Below are positions 55,552 to 63,833 of a stretch of 64,000 nucleotides of DNA, one piece after another. Made by a program: the position numbers and the translations under genes. This DNA comes from Paenibacillus senegalimassiliensis (GTDB lineage: Bacteria > Bacillota > Bacilli > Paenibacillales > Paenibacillaceae). The stretch is from assembly GCF_001486585.1 (NCBI RefSeq), contig NZ_LN909045.1, forward strand, positions 357,368 to 421,367, given 5' to 3'. The notes below the pieces were generated by a model. It saw nothing but the letters and a program-made list of their open reading frames with translations, did no database searches and was not told where the DNA came from. How positions within the stretch are numbered: the first letter of the stretch is position 1; each line of letters starts with the position of its first letter.

Positions 55552-57827
55552 ACAGGAAGAACATGCAGGTGCAAGAGCCTCAGACCAGGCTTCACTCCCC
55601 GCGGGAATGGAGCCTGGTGGAGGATGCTCCTAGTGATGTGGACAATCAACGCAGTGAAAGCTTGTTCTCGCTGGGGAATGGCTACATCGGGATACGGGGG
55701 CAATACGAGGAAGGATATGCTGGCCCGGAGGGGGCCACGGTTCGGGGCTGCTATCTGAACGGATTCTATGATTCTTCGCCAATTCATTATCCGGAAGGAG
55801 CCTATGGCTATCCGAGCGAGGGCCACGCCATGCTGAATGTGACCGACGCGAGCATCGTGGAGCTTATGGTAGAAGGGGAGCCGTTCCAGCTTCATCATGG
55901 GAAGATCCACTTCTACAAGAGGGTGCTGCATATGCAGAGCGGTCTGCTGCACCGCCTGGTGGAATGGGAATCCCCTGCCGGGCACCGGATATTGATTCAT
56001 ATCCGGCGTCTGGTGTCGCTGCCGCACAAGCATCTGGCAGCGATAGATTACGAGATCACGCCGCTGAACTTCGATGGCGTGATCGAGCTCCGCTCGGCGA
56101 TGAACGGGGAGATCGCCGAAGCGGCCGGGCCAGCGCCGCTCACGGCGATGAGCCATCGGCTCACGCTGCCGCCGTCCCGGCAGTGCAGCCCGTCGGAGTC
56201 CCGCGACGGGCAAGTGTTGTCGGTGCAGTACCGCCTGCGGCTGCACCGGGGAGAGACCGCTTCGCTCAGCAAATACATCAGTTACCATACTTCCCGTGAT
56301 TACCGGGAAGAGGAGCTGCTGGAGCGAAGCCGGGAGACGCTGCACCTGGCCGAGGAGCTTGGCTTCGAGGGTCTGGCGGCGCAGCAGCATACCTGGATGG
56401 ACGCGTTCTGGGAGCGCGCCGACGTGGAGATCAAGGGCGACCCTGCGCTCCAGCAGGGTCTGCGCTTCAACGCGTTTGGCCTGCTGCAATCGGCCGGACG
56501 CGATGGTCATACCAGCATGGCGGCCAAGGGGCTAACCGGCGAAGGGTATGAAGGGCACTATTTTTGGGATACAGAAATGTATGTGTTGCCCTTCTTCACC
56601 TTCACCCAGCCGGACATCGCCCGGGCGCTGCTGGAATTTCGCTGCCGCACGCTGGACCAGGCCCGGCAGCGGGCGGCGGAGATGTCGCAGCGGGGAGCGC
56701 TGTACCCGTGGCGGACCATCAACGGGGAAGAGAATTCCGCCTTCTTCCCGGCAGGCACCGCCCAGGCCCACATTAACGCCGACATTGCCTACGGGCTGCG
56801 GCAATATGTACAGGCCACGGGGGATGAGGAATTCCTGGTGCATCACGCCGCAGAGATGCTGTTCGAGACGGCGCGGTTCTGGGCCGACCTCGGCCACTAC
56901 AATCCAGCCAAGGGCGGAGCCTTCTGTATCGATGCGGTGACCGGCCCTGACGAGTACACGGCGATTGTGAACAATAATGCCTATACGAACCTGATGGCTC
57001 GGGGGCATTTGCATTACGCCTATACAACGGCGGCTTTGCTGCGTGAGCAATACCCGCAGGAATATGCCCGATTGGGACGGGAGATTGGACTTGCGCAGGA
57101 GGAAGAGGAGGCCTGGCGCAAGGCAGCGGAACGGATGTACATTCCAAGGGATGAGCATTTGGGGATTATCGCCCAGGATGATACATTTTTGTCCAAGAAG
57201 CCTTGGGACTTCACGGGTACACCGCCTGAGAAATATCCGCTCTTGCTTCATTACCACCCGCTTGTAATCTATCGTCATCAGGTGCTTAAGCAAGCAGATG
57301 TAGTGATGGCCTTGTTCTTGATGAGTGAGCAGTTCTCCCTGGAGGAGAAAATACGGAATTATCGCTATTATGATCCGTTGACGACCCATGATTCCTCGTT
57401 GTCCCCCTGCATTCATAGCATCGTAGCTGCGGAGATCGGAGATTTGGCAGCGGCCTACGATTATTTTGGCCGCACGGTGAGAATGGATCTGGATGATGTG
57501 AACGGCAACGCGAAGGACGGGCTGCATACGGCAGCCATGGCCGGTTCGTGGATGGCGGTGGTGAACGGGTTTGCGGGCATGCGCCTGGAGGGCGGCTTGC
57601 CAGGCTTCCGCCCGTCGTTGCCTCCGGAGTGGGAGAGCTGTCGTTTCAGGATCATGAATCATGGACAGTTACTGGAAGTGTTTTTTGATCAGGAGCAAGC
57701 TGTGTATACGCTGATACAAGGGGACGAGCTTGAGCTGAAGCATGAGGGCCAGCCGTTGGTAGTACGGGCGGGCGTATCTGTACGACAGCCGCTCACCCGC
57801 AAACTTACCAAGGCTAGTGAAGTATAA
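55548..57827 (+). CDS. Glycoside hydrolase family 65 (disaccharide phosphorylase type)
   Basis: 759 residues. N-terminal beta domain with RSESLFSLGNGYIGIRGQYEEG; (alpha/alpha)6 barrel with GHYFWDTEMYVLPFF, YPWRTINGEENSAFFPAGTAQAHINADIAYGL and TGPDEYTAIVNNNAYTN, where Glu469 is the probable general acid. LTTHDSSLSPCIHSIVAAEIGDLAAAYDYFGRTVRMDLDDVNGN and DGLHTAAMAGSWMAVVNGFAG close the barrel. GH65 enzymes phosphorolyse maltose, trehalose, kojibiose or nigerose to beta-glucose-1-phosphate and glucose. No beta-phosphoglucomutase gene is next to it, so the product enters metabolism through a gene elsewhere. Coupled to the importer genes; cytoplasmic. Confidence 0.93.
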   Translation: MNRKNMQVQEPQTRLHSPREWSLVEDAPSDVDNQRSESLFSLGNGYIGIRGQYEEGYAGPEGATVRGCYLNGFYDSSPIHYPEGAYGYPSEGHAMLNVTDASIVELMVEGEPFQLHHGKIHFYKRVLHMQSGLLHRLVEWESPAGHRILIHIRRLVSLPHKHLAAIDYEITPLNFDGVIELRSAMNGEIAEAAGPAPLTAMSHRLTLPPSRQCSPSESRDGQVLSVQYRLRLHRGETASLSKYISYHTSRDYREEELLERSRETLHLAEELGFEGLAAQQHTWMDAFWERADVEIKGDPALQQGLRFNAFGLLQSAGRDGHTSMAAKGLTGEGYEGHYFWDTEMYVLPFFTFTQPDIARALLEFRCRTLDQARQRAAEMSQRGALYPWRTINGEENSAFFPAGTAQAHINADIAYGLRQYVQATGDEEFLVHHAAEMLFETARFWADLGHYNPAKGGAFCIDAVTGPDEYTAIVNNNAYTNLMARGHLHYAYTTAALLREQYPQEYARLGREIGLAQEEEEAWRKAAERMYIPRDEHLGIIAQDDTFLSKKPWDFTGTPPEKYPLLLHYHPLVIYRHQVLKQADVVMALFLMSEQFSLEEKIRNYRYYDPLTTHDSSLSPCIHSIVAAEIGDLAAAYDYFGRTVRMDLDDVNGNAKDGLHTAAMAGSWMAVVNGFAGMRLEGGLPGFRPSLPPEWESCRFRIMNHGQLLEVFFDQEQAVYTLIQGDELELKHEGQPLVVRAGVSVRQPLTRKLTKASEV

Positions 57828-57851
57828 TCCAAGGAACTAGAGTAAGAGGAG

Positions 57852-57900
57852 ACCGCTCCTTGCTACCGGGATACCCGTGTACGCGAGGAGCGGTATATTT
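57852..57900. terminator. Bidirectional terminator between GH65 and the dehydrogenase cluster
   Basis: ACCGCTCCT (57852-57860) pairs with AGGAGCGGT (57886-57894), followed by ATATTTG. The stop of the minus-strand gene lies within the loop side. Confidence 0.75.
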
Positions 57901-58897
57901 GTTCAATTAACTGCATGGTCTTGAAGCCTTCGGTACCATCCAGGGGGAAAGGGCTTCCGCTACGGATATGCTTATAGAAGTCGGCAATCAGCTTGCGGTG
58001 GCTGGAGCCCCAATAGGACTTGCCTCTAACCGGAGTGGGTTCCCTTGGACCCGTGGGAGGCTCGGCAAGCTGAATTTCCTGACCATCCCGATACAAGAAC
58101 AGACAGTCCCGGCGCTGATAAAGGGTGCCATTCTCAAAGACCAACTCTAGCTCTACCGGCGAATTGGTCAGGTACCCATTCGTTGCGTAGAACAACCCGC
58201 GTACTCCGCTGGCAAACTGGATACTCGCATGGGCCGTATCCTCCACCTCGATCGTCTCTTCAAGAACATCCGCCGTTGCACTGCCCCGGACGGAGACAAC
58301 CTCGCCGCCGAACCAACGCAGCAGATCCAGCGTATGGATCGCCTGATTGATCAGCACACCTCCACCTTCGGTGGCCCATCTCCCTCGCCATGGACTATCC
58401 GTATAATAGGATGCATCCCGATGCCAGGTCACGACCCCCTTCAAGCAGACTAATCGGCCAAGCGTGCCATTGTCGATGATTTCGCGAATTTGACAAGACG
58501 GGAGATTATAGCGGTTCTGAAAGCATACACCAAGTTGTGCGGAGCTTTGCTGCGCTGTTGTCAGCAGCGTCTCCGCCGCTTCCAGGCTGTGTGCCATCGG
58601 CTTCTCGGTCAGTACATGCTTGCCGGCCCGGAGGAACCGGGCGGCTATGTCAGCATGCAGATGATGAGGGGTGCAGAGATGAACCGCCTGAATGTCCTCG
58701 CGCTCCAGCAGCGATTGGTAATCGTCGCCAGCCTCACAGTCGTATGCCGTGGCCATCTGTCTGGCTTTGGACAAATCGCTATCGACGACAGCTCTCAATT
58801 GAATAGGTTGCAGCTTCTGCACTTCCTGAATGGCATCAGCATGCACCGGAGCAATTCCTCCACAGCCGACAATGGCAATCCCGATATGTTCTTCCAT
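57863..58897 (-). CDS. Gfo/Idh/MocA-family oxidoreductase (cluster gene 4)
   Basis: 344 residues. IGIAIVGCGGIAPVHADAIQEV is the Rossmann start; AVHLCTPHHLHADIAARFL and HVLTEKPMAHSLEAAE with the EKP lysine follow. GGGVLINQAIHTLDLLRWFGG is the C-terminal active-site helix with the His typical of inositol and sugar dehydrogenases. Last gene of a four-gene operon, one base after the previous stop. Substrate unknown. Confidence 0.92.
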   Translation of the reverse strand: MEEHIGIAIVGCGGIAPVHADAIQEVQKLQPIQLRAVVDSDLSKARQMATAYDCEAGDDYQSLLEREDIQAVHLCTPHHLHADIAARFLRAGKHVLTEKPMAHSLEAAETLLTTAQQSSAQLGVCFQNRYNLPSCQIREIIDNGTLGRLVCLKGVVTWHRDASYYTDSPWRGRWATEGGGVLINQAIHTLDLLRWFGGEVVSVRGSATADVLEETIEVEDTAHASIQFASGVRGLFYATNGYLTNSPVELELVFENGTLYQRRDCLFLYRDGQEIQLAEPPTGPREPTPVRGKSYWGSSHRKLIADFYKHIRSGSPFPLDGTEGFKTMQLIEQIYRSSRTRVSR

Positions 58898-58898
58898 A

Positions 58899-60011
58899 CT
58901 ATTTACCGGGCGCTGTCACATGAATGGCTTGCTGCTGGGCTTTCAGACAAAGCTCTGCCGCCTTGAATACATGCTCCTGCGTCATGGCATTCTCTGTCCG
59001 GTGCAAGCAATCCAGAATCAGTTCGCCGAAATACGGATAGCCGATTTGTCCGCGAACGGAGAAATGCTGCTCCCCGTCCTTGTTGACCAGATACACCTGA
59101 TCCCCGGCAGCATCGCGGGCAATATCCGTGTATTTGCGCAATTCGATATAGCCTTCTGTGCCCAAAATAAACGTCCGCCCATCTCCCCACGTTCCCAGAC
59201 CATCCGGTGTGAACCAATCGACGCGGAAATATTGGGTGGCTCCATTATCCCCTACCAGCGTTGCATCACCGTAGTCTTCCAGCTCCGGATATTCAGGGTT
59301 CCCGTAATTGGCTACCTTGCTATGCACAACCTCGGCGTCCTTGCAGCCAGCATAGAACAGGAATTGCTCAATTTGGTGGCTGCCGATATCACAAAGGATG
59401 CCGCCATATTTGTCCTTCTCAAAGAACCAGTCCGGCCGGGAGGGAGCACTTAACCGGTGAGGACCAAAGCCGGTCACTTGCAGCACTCGACCAATCGCTC
59501 CCTGCTGGACAAGTTGTCCCGCGTATACCGCCGATTCAACGTGCAGGCGTTCGCTGAAGTAAACAGCGTATTTGCGGCTGGTTTCCCTTACCTTTTGGCG
59601 GGCGGCTTCAAGCTGATCGAGACTGGTAAATGGCGTTTTATCGGTAAAATAGTCCTTCCCGGCATCCATGACCTTAAGGCCAAGCGGACCACGTTCAGAG
59701 GGCACGGCTGCTGCGGCAACCAGTCGCACCTCCGGATCGGCTAGCACTTGTTCCAGGCTGTCCGCTTGTTGTACGTTCGGGTATTTGCCCGCAAAGGCCG
59801 CCATTTTGGCCGGATCGGGGTCGTAGACCCATTTCAGAGTAGCTCCAGCTTCGATGAGCCCGCCAGTCATACCATAGATATGTCCATGGTCCAGAGCGAC
59901 GGCAGCAAAGATGAACTCGCCGGGCTTGACGACCTCATTGGGCCGCCCCTTTGGGGCATAGTTCATTCCGTCGCTCGTTTGGAACGATTTATTTGATGAG
60001 GGAGTTGACAT
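58899..60011 (-). CDS. Gfo/Idh/MocA-family oxidoreductase lacking the EKP motif (cluster gene 3)
   Basis: 370 residues. FIFAAVALDHGHIYGMTGGLIEAG begins a Rossmann fold, and GGILCDIGSHQIEQFLFYAG is the C-terminal active-site helix. Where relatives have EKP, this protein reads DAGKDYFTDKTPFTS, with DKTP in place of EKP; the lysine is kept but its neighbours differ. The N-terminal 30 residues are polar and probably disordered. Weak ribosome site; a later start at MNYAPKG is possible. Divergent substrate or a role in a multi-enzyme pathway with its cluster partners is likely. Confidence 0.88.
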   Translation of the reverse strand: MSTPSSNKSFQTSDGMNYAPKGRPNEVVKPGEFIFAAVALDHGHIYGMTGGLIEAGATLKWVYDPDPAKMAAFAGKYPNVQQADSLEQVLADPEVRLVAAAAVPSERGPLGLKVMDAGKDYFTDKTPFTSLDQLEAARQKVRETSRKYAVYFSERLHVESAVYAGQLVQQGAIGRVLQVTGFGPHRLSAPSRPDWFFEKDKYGGILCDIGSHQIEQFLFYAGCKDAEVVHSKVANYGNPEYPELEDYGDATLVGDNGATQYFRVDWFTPDGLGTWGDGRTFILGTEGYIELRKYTDIARDAAGDQVYLVNKDGEQHFSVRGQIGYPYFGELILDCLHRTENAMTQEHVFKAAELCLKAQQQAIHVTAPGK

Positions 60012-60019
60012 GATTGCAT

Positions 60020-60871
60020 CTACAACCTTTCTTGAACAAATTCGGCAAAATGATGAAGCATTTCCTTCGATGTGTATTGTCCGCTAAAATCCTCAATGCC
60101 TAAATATCCGCCGTAGCGGACGGACTTCAGATCGCCCACCAGCTTGCGGAAATCAATAACGCCGTCCCGCAGCGGAGCCCAGTCGCAGCGCCATTCAGCC
60201 GTCCCGTCTTCGCTTGTTCCAGTGCGCGTCCAGGCCGCATTCTTGATATGCACATGGGCTAGATAAGGTCCAAGCAACTCCAGGCCCAATCTGAAATGCT
60301 CATAACCTTCATAGACCATATTGCCGGGATCGTACAGGACGCCAATATGGTCGGAATCACAGTGACTGACGAGTCGGTGGACCAGGCTGGCGCTGGGAGC
60401 AATGGTCTGATGGTGCGTTTCCACAACCCCTTTGACACCGTATTGCTTAGCCAGACGCTCCGCCTCTTTCAAATAACGCACCGTGTTGTCGTACAACTCG
60501 GGATAGGGAGTAGTAGCAGCATACCCGGCTGCACCGACGCGCATCATCTTGGCTCCAAGCAGACGAGCGGCATGGAACGCCTGCTCCGTCTGCTCCAGAT
60601 CCAGTGAGTTCAAATAGGGCGCAAGACTGGTTACTTCCAGACCCGCAGCTTCGGTTATATGCTTGAACCGTAGAATCTGCTCATCGGATAACGCGGGGTC
60701 AATAGAACAGAGATTATTACGCCAGAACGACGGAGCTTCTCCAGCTACCTCGGCGGGAACCTCTTTGAACCGCCATTCCACACCATGCAATCCAGCTTCG
60801 CGCGCTGCTTGCACCAGCTCTTCCGGCGTTAAATCCGGCGTTGATACGGTAAACACAGATAGCTTCAACAT
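60020..60871 (-). CDS. Sugar phosphate isomerase/epimerase family TIM barrel (cluster gene 2)
   Basis: 283 residues. LTPEELVQAAREAGLHGVEWRFKEV, VETHHQTIAPSASLVHRLV, HIGVLYDPGNMVYEGYEHF and HVHIKNAAW mark the AP_endonuc_2 (xylose-isomerase-like) barrel, with metal ligands from Glu, Asp, His and a late Glu (YLGIEDFSG). Enzymes of this type isomerise or dehydrate keto-sugars and inosose. With three dehydrogenases around it, the operon probably oxidises, isomerises and reduces a sugar or cyclitol. RBS AAAGGAGCG. Confidence 0.92.
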   Translation of the reverse strand: MLKLSVFTVSTPDLTPEELVQAAREAGLHGVEWRFKEVPAEVAGEAPSFWRNNLCSIDPALSDEQILRFKHITEAAGLEVTSLAPYLNSLDLEQTEQAFHAARLLGAKMMRVGAAGYAATTPYPELYDNTVRYLKEAERLAKQYGVKGVVETHHQTIAPSASLVHRLVSHCDSDHIGVLYDPGNMVYEGYEHFRLGLELLGPYLAHVHIKNAAWTRTGTSEDGTAEWRCDWAPLRDGVIDFRKLVGDLKSVRYGGYLGIEDFSGQYTSKEMLHHFAEFVQERL

Positions 60872-60902
60872 ACATCGCTCCTTTTTATCGCGCTCAGCTT
60901 CC

Positions 60903-62066
60903 TCAGTAGGTTCCCTTCACGTCCAGCACGCCCCCTGCTCCGTTCTCTTTACGGAATACAGAGGTGTTGATCTTCTCTTGCAGCTTCTCGTAGAACAAAT
61001 CCTCGTTCAGCGGGAGGTCAACCCAATCTTCAGTCCAGGCGGACAAATGCATGGCATTGGAGAGCGTCAGCCCGTGAATGCCTTCTTCCCCAGGTGCTAG
61101 AAGCGGTTCACCATGCAGCAGCGCATTGGTGAAGTTCTGCAAAATGCCCTGATGCTGCGTGCCGGAGCCTCCGCTAACCGGAATATCACATTTCCAGCAT
61201 TCCGGCTGACCGAAGCCCCCGGTATATTCGGCATTGAACTGTGATTCCGGTACGCGCAGCCGCCAGAAGGTCAGCTTGCCGTCTTCCACGACAATTTTGC
61301 CATTATCGCCTGTCAGCTCGAAGCGGTTCGTGCCCGGAGCTTCGCCGGTCGTGGTCACAAATAACCCGGTGGCGCCATTCTCATATTCCACATAAGCGGT
61401 TACATCATCTTCAACCTCAATGTTGCGATATTTTCCGAAATGGCAAAAAGCACGTACGCGTGTTGGCATCATTCCGATCGTCCATTGCCAGAGGTCAAGC
61501 TGGTGGGGGTCCTGATTAAGCAGTACGCCGCCGCCTTCTCCAGCCCAGGTGGCACGCCATCCACCTGAATTGTAGTAGCTTTGCGAGCGATACCAGTCCG
61601 TGATAATCCAGTTCGTTCTGCGAATGGTCCCGAGTTCACCGGACAACACCAGGTCGCGCAGCTTGGCGTAAAGCGGGTTAGTCCGCTGGTTATACATGAT
61701 CCCGAACTGCTTGCCTGCCTTCACAGCAGCTTCGTTCATTGCCCGAACGGCCTTGGTGTACACGCCCGCCGGCTTCTCGATCAGCACATGGTAACCGCTC
61801 TCAAAAGCTTGCACGGCAAGTGTTGGATGATCGTAATGAGGGGTTGCGATCATTACGGCGTCCATAGCTTGCGAAGCGAACAGACTTTCCGTGTTGTCAA
61901 ATAGCTGAACGGTATCCGGCAGATGCTCCTTTGCCCATTTCAGACGCTCCGGGTTATGGTCGCAGACCGCCGTCAATTCCGCGCCCTTGATGTCCTGGAC
62001 CAGGTCCCGCGCATGCGAAGTCCCCATGTTACCGATGCCGATGATGCCAAACCGTACTTTGTTCAT
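60903..62066 (-). CDS. Gfo/Idh/MocA-family oxidoreductase (cluster gene 1)
   Basis: 387 residues from MNKVRFGIIGIGNMGTSHARDL at 62066, after GGCAGGGAG; an upstream frame lacks a site. AVMIATPHYDHPTLAVQAF and HVLIEKPAGVYTKAV carry the EKP lysine; GGGVLLNQDPHQLDLWQWTIGMMP is the C-terminal active-site helix. It resembles the myo-inositol/scyllo-inositol dehydrogenase side of the family. First gene of the cluster; diverges from an AraC regulator that probably controls it. Confidence 0.92.
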   Translation of the reverse strand: MNKVRFGIIGIGNMGTSHARDLVQDIKGAELTAVCDHNPERLKWAKEHLPDTVQLFDNTESLFASQAMDAVMIATPHYDHPTLAVQAFESGYHVLIEKPAGVYTKAVRAMNEAAVKAGKQFGIMYNQRTNPLYAKLRDLVLSGELGTIRRTNWIITDWYRSQSYYNSGGWRATWAGEGGGVLLNQDPHQLDLWQWTIGMMPTRVRAFCHFGKYRNIEVEDDVTAYVEYENGATGLFVTTTGEAPGTNRFELTGDNGKIVVEDGKLTFWRLRVPESQFNAEYTGGFGQPECWKCDIPVSGGSGTQHQGILQNFTNALLHGEPLLAPGEEGIHGLTLSNAMHLSAWTEDWVDLPLNEDLFYEKLQEKINTSVFRKENGAGGVLDVKGTY

Positions 62067-62251
62067 GTTACTCCCTGCCTTTCTTATGTAACTTAACGCT
62101 CTTAGCTTAGCTTGAATTGGGGGGAAAGAGAATGGCAAGGATTAAGAAGGTTTTGCACAATATTAAGGTGAATTCGATAAATGGAGATGTTACAATAGAA
62201 CCAGGATTTCTAAAAATGAAAATGCTTACTTAAAAATAGAGGGGGAAGAGA

Positions 62252-63079
62252 ATGAACGAGATCGACCATCTCACTGGACGTTTGCCTGAGAGCTTGACCG
62301 TAACCGTCACGCATGCCCAGTTAAAAAGCGGTTTTCTCGGGTGGAACCGGATGGAGCAGGCCCCTCGTTTTAACCGGCTGTATTTCATTCCCCAAGGCGA
62401 GGGTTCGGTGATTATTAATGGTGTCACCTACTACCCGCAGCCTAACCAGTTGATGATTATGCCAGCGGGGACAAGCCAAACGACCTTTACGTCGCCGGAG
62501 AACCCGTATACCCGTTATTTTTGTCATTTTGACGCTCAGGTGGGGGAGTGGCCGCTGTTCCATGCCGGGAGCAAGCTGTACATTAGCCATGCCAAGAACC
62601 CCGAACACGTGAAGGTGATCTTTGACGATTTAATTCACTTGTTCCAAGTTGGCGGACCGTTTGCGGGGTTAAGGATGCAAGCCTGCTTGTTAAATTTGCT
62701 GGCCTGCTGCCTGGAAGAGGGCGGCTACAGCGATTATCTGAAGGATTATATGCAATTTACGGAACGCAACAAGCTTGGGGACGTGTTGCGGTACGTTCAG
62801 GAGCATATCGGTGAGCCGATTGAAATAGAAACGTTAGCTGACATTGTGCATCTACATCCGAATTACTTCATTCCCTATTTCAAAAAAATTATGGGCATTA
62901 CACCGATGCATTACGTACAGCGCAAGCGCATGGAGGAGGCCAAGCGGCTGCTGACCTATACGGACGATAGCATCGCCACCGTGGCTGAGAGCCTGGGCAT
63001 GCAACTGGCCCATTTCTCCCGCCAATTCAAGAGCCATGCCGGAATCTCGCCAACCGCCTACCGAAGCTGTACTCGTTAG
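62252..63079 (+). CDS. AraC-family transcriptional regulator
   Basis: 275 residues after GAGGGGGAAGAG. A cupin sensor at about 30-110 (RFNRLYFIPQGEGSVIINGVTYYPQPNQLMIMPAGTSQTTF) and a two-HTH C-terminus (IEIETLADIVHLHPNYFIPYFKKIMGITPMHYVQRKRMEEAKRLL, SIATVAESLGMQLAHFSRQFKSHAGISPTAYR). Divergent from the dehydrogenase/isomerase operon over 185 bases, its likely target; the cupin domain should bind a sugar or cyclitol. Confidence 0.93.
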   Translation: MNEIDHLTGRLPESLTVTVTHAQLKSGFLGWNRMEQAPRFNRLYFIPQGEGSVIINGVTYYPQPNQLMIMPAGTSQTTFTSPENPYTRYFCHFDAQVGEWPLFHAGSKLYISHAKNPEHVKVIFDDLIHLFQVGGPFAGLRMQACLLNLLACCLEEGGYSDYLKDYMQFTERNKLGDVLRYVQEHIGEPIEIETLADIVHLHPNYFIPYFKKIMGITPMHYVQRKRMEEAKRLLTYTDDSIATVAESLGMQLAHFSRQFKSHAGISPTAYRSCTR

Positions 63080-63094
63080 GGTTGTCCTTCGGCG

Positions 63095-63146
63095 CTTCCT
63101 ATAGTACTATCTGCTAATAGACGTTAGCAGATAGTACTATAGGAAG
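63095..63146. repeat. Perfect 23-bp inverted repeat with 6-base loop
   Basis: The left arm runs 63095-63117 and the right arm 63124-63146, fully complementary, with a 6-base loop. The left arm starts CTTCCTATAGTAC and ends TGCTAA. No T-run follows on either strand, so it is not a normal terminator. The right arm includes AGGAAG just before the phosphatase ribosome site AGGGAG, so an RNA hairpin could hide part of it. Confidence 0.85.
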
Positions 63147-63156
63147 AGGGAGAACC

Positions 63157-63645
63157 ATGGATAACGACAATCAACAAATCGGAGTGTTATTTGTATGCCT
63201 GGGGAACATTTGCCGTTCACCCATGGCGGAAGCCGTCTTTCGGCACTTGGTGAATGAAGCGGGCTTAAGCGAACGGGTGTTGATCGATTCCGCGGGAACC
63301 GGGAATTGGCACACCGGGAAGCCGCCCCATGAAGGGACCCGCCGTATTCTGGATCAATATGCCATCTCCTACGAGGGCCTTGCCGCCAGACAAGTAGCGG
63401 TAGATGACTTCTCGCGTTTTAATTATATTGTAGCTATGGATAATCAGAATGAGCAGGATTTGCATGCCTTGGCCCGGAAGGCCGATGCCAAAATTGTCAA
63501 GCTGCTTGATCTGGTCCCGGAATCCAAGCTCAAGGAGGTCCCGGACCCGTACTTTACCGGGAACTTTGAAGAAGTATATGAGATGGTACAGCAGGGATGC
63601 CGCGCGCTTCTGGAACTGATTCGGCAGGAAGCGCCTCAGGTTTAG
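63157..63645 (+). CDS. Low-molecular-weight protein tyrosine phosphatase
   Basis: 162 residues, GAGGGAGAA ahead of the ATG. The P-loop VCLGNICRSP holds Cys14 and Arg20 of the CX5R motif; the general-acid loop is VPDPYFTG with Asp near 130. These are the marks of LMW-PTPs (YwlE/YfkJ class), which remove phosphate from phosphotyrosine, or phosphoarginine for YwlE. The end has EEVYEMVQQGCRALLELI. An extended inverted repeat precedes it. Probably monocistronic. Confidence 0.95.
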   Translation: MDNDNQQIGVLFVCLGNICRSPMAEAVFRHLVNEAGLSERVLIDSAGTGNWHTGKPPHEGTRRILDQYAISYEGLAARQVAVDDFSRFNYIVAMDNQNEQDLHALARKADAKIVKLLDLVPESKLKEVPDPYFTGNFEEVYEMVQQGCRALLELIRQEAPQV

Positions 63646-63691
63646 AACCTGGTTCAGCCAGTGGCAATGTCCCTGGCTCTGTATGATAAGT

Positions 63692-63745
63692 AGAGGATAC
63701 CCGGTGCGTCTGCATGACGGCGCAATCGGGTATCCTCTTTCATTT
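63692..63745 (+). terminator. Terminator after the tyrosine phosphatase gene
   Basis: AGAGGATACCCG (63692-63703) pairs with CGGGTATCCTCT (63727-63738), then TTCATTTTG. A twelve-base stem. Confidence 0.85.
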
Positions 63746-63760
63746 TGCAGCACACAAATT

Positions 63761-63789
63761 TTTACAATCCAGGTTTGCTGCGCTATAAT
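63761..63789 (+). promoter_or_regulatory. Sigma-A type promoter of the gntR gene
   Basis: TTTACA (63761-63766), 17 bases, TATAAT (63784-63789). Near-consensus; the start codon of the GntR gene is 44 bases further on. Confidence 0.85.
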
Positions 63790-63833
63790 AGACATACGGA
63801 CAACGTGACATCTTAATCAATTAGGAGGATATA

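Noticed and set aside
55374-56510. Long minus-strand frame (378 codons) opposite the permease and GH65 genes
   Set aside because: It is antisense to well-conserved coding sequence, has a His/Arg/Leu-rich composition, no domain and no ribosome site; it arises from codon bias in GC-rich DNA.
56532-57662. Second long minus-strand frame (376 codons) inside GH65
   Set aside because: Same reasons: shadow of a real gene, low-complexity Arg/His composition and no recognisable motif.
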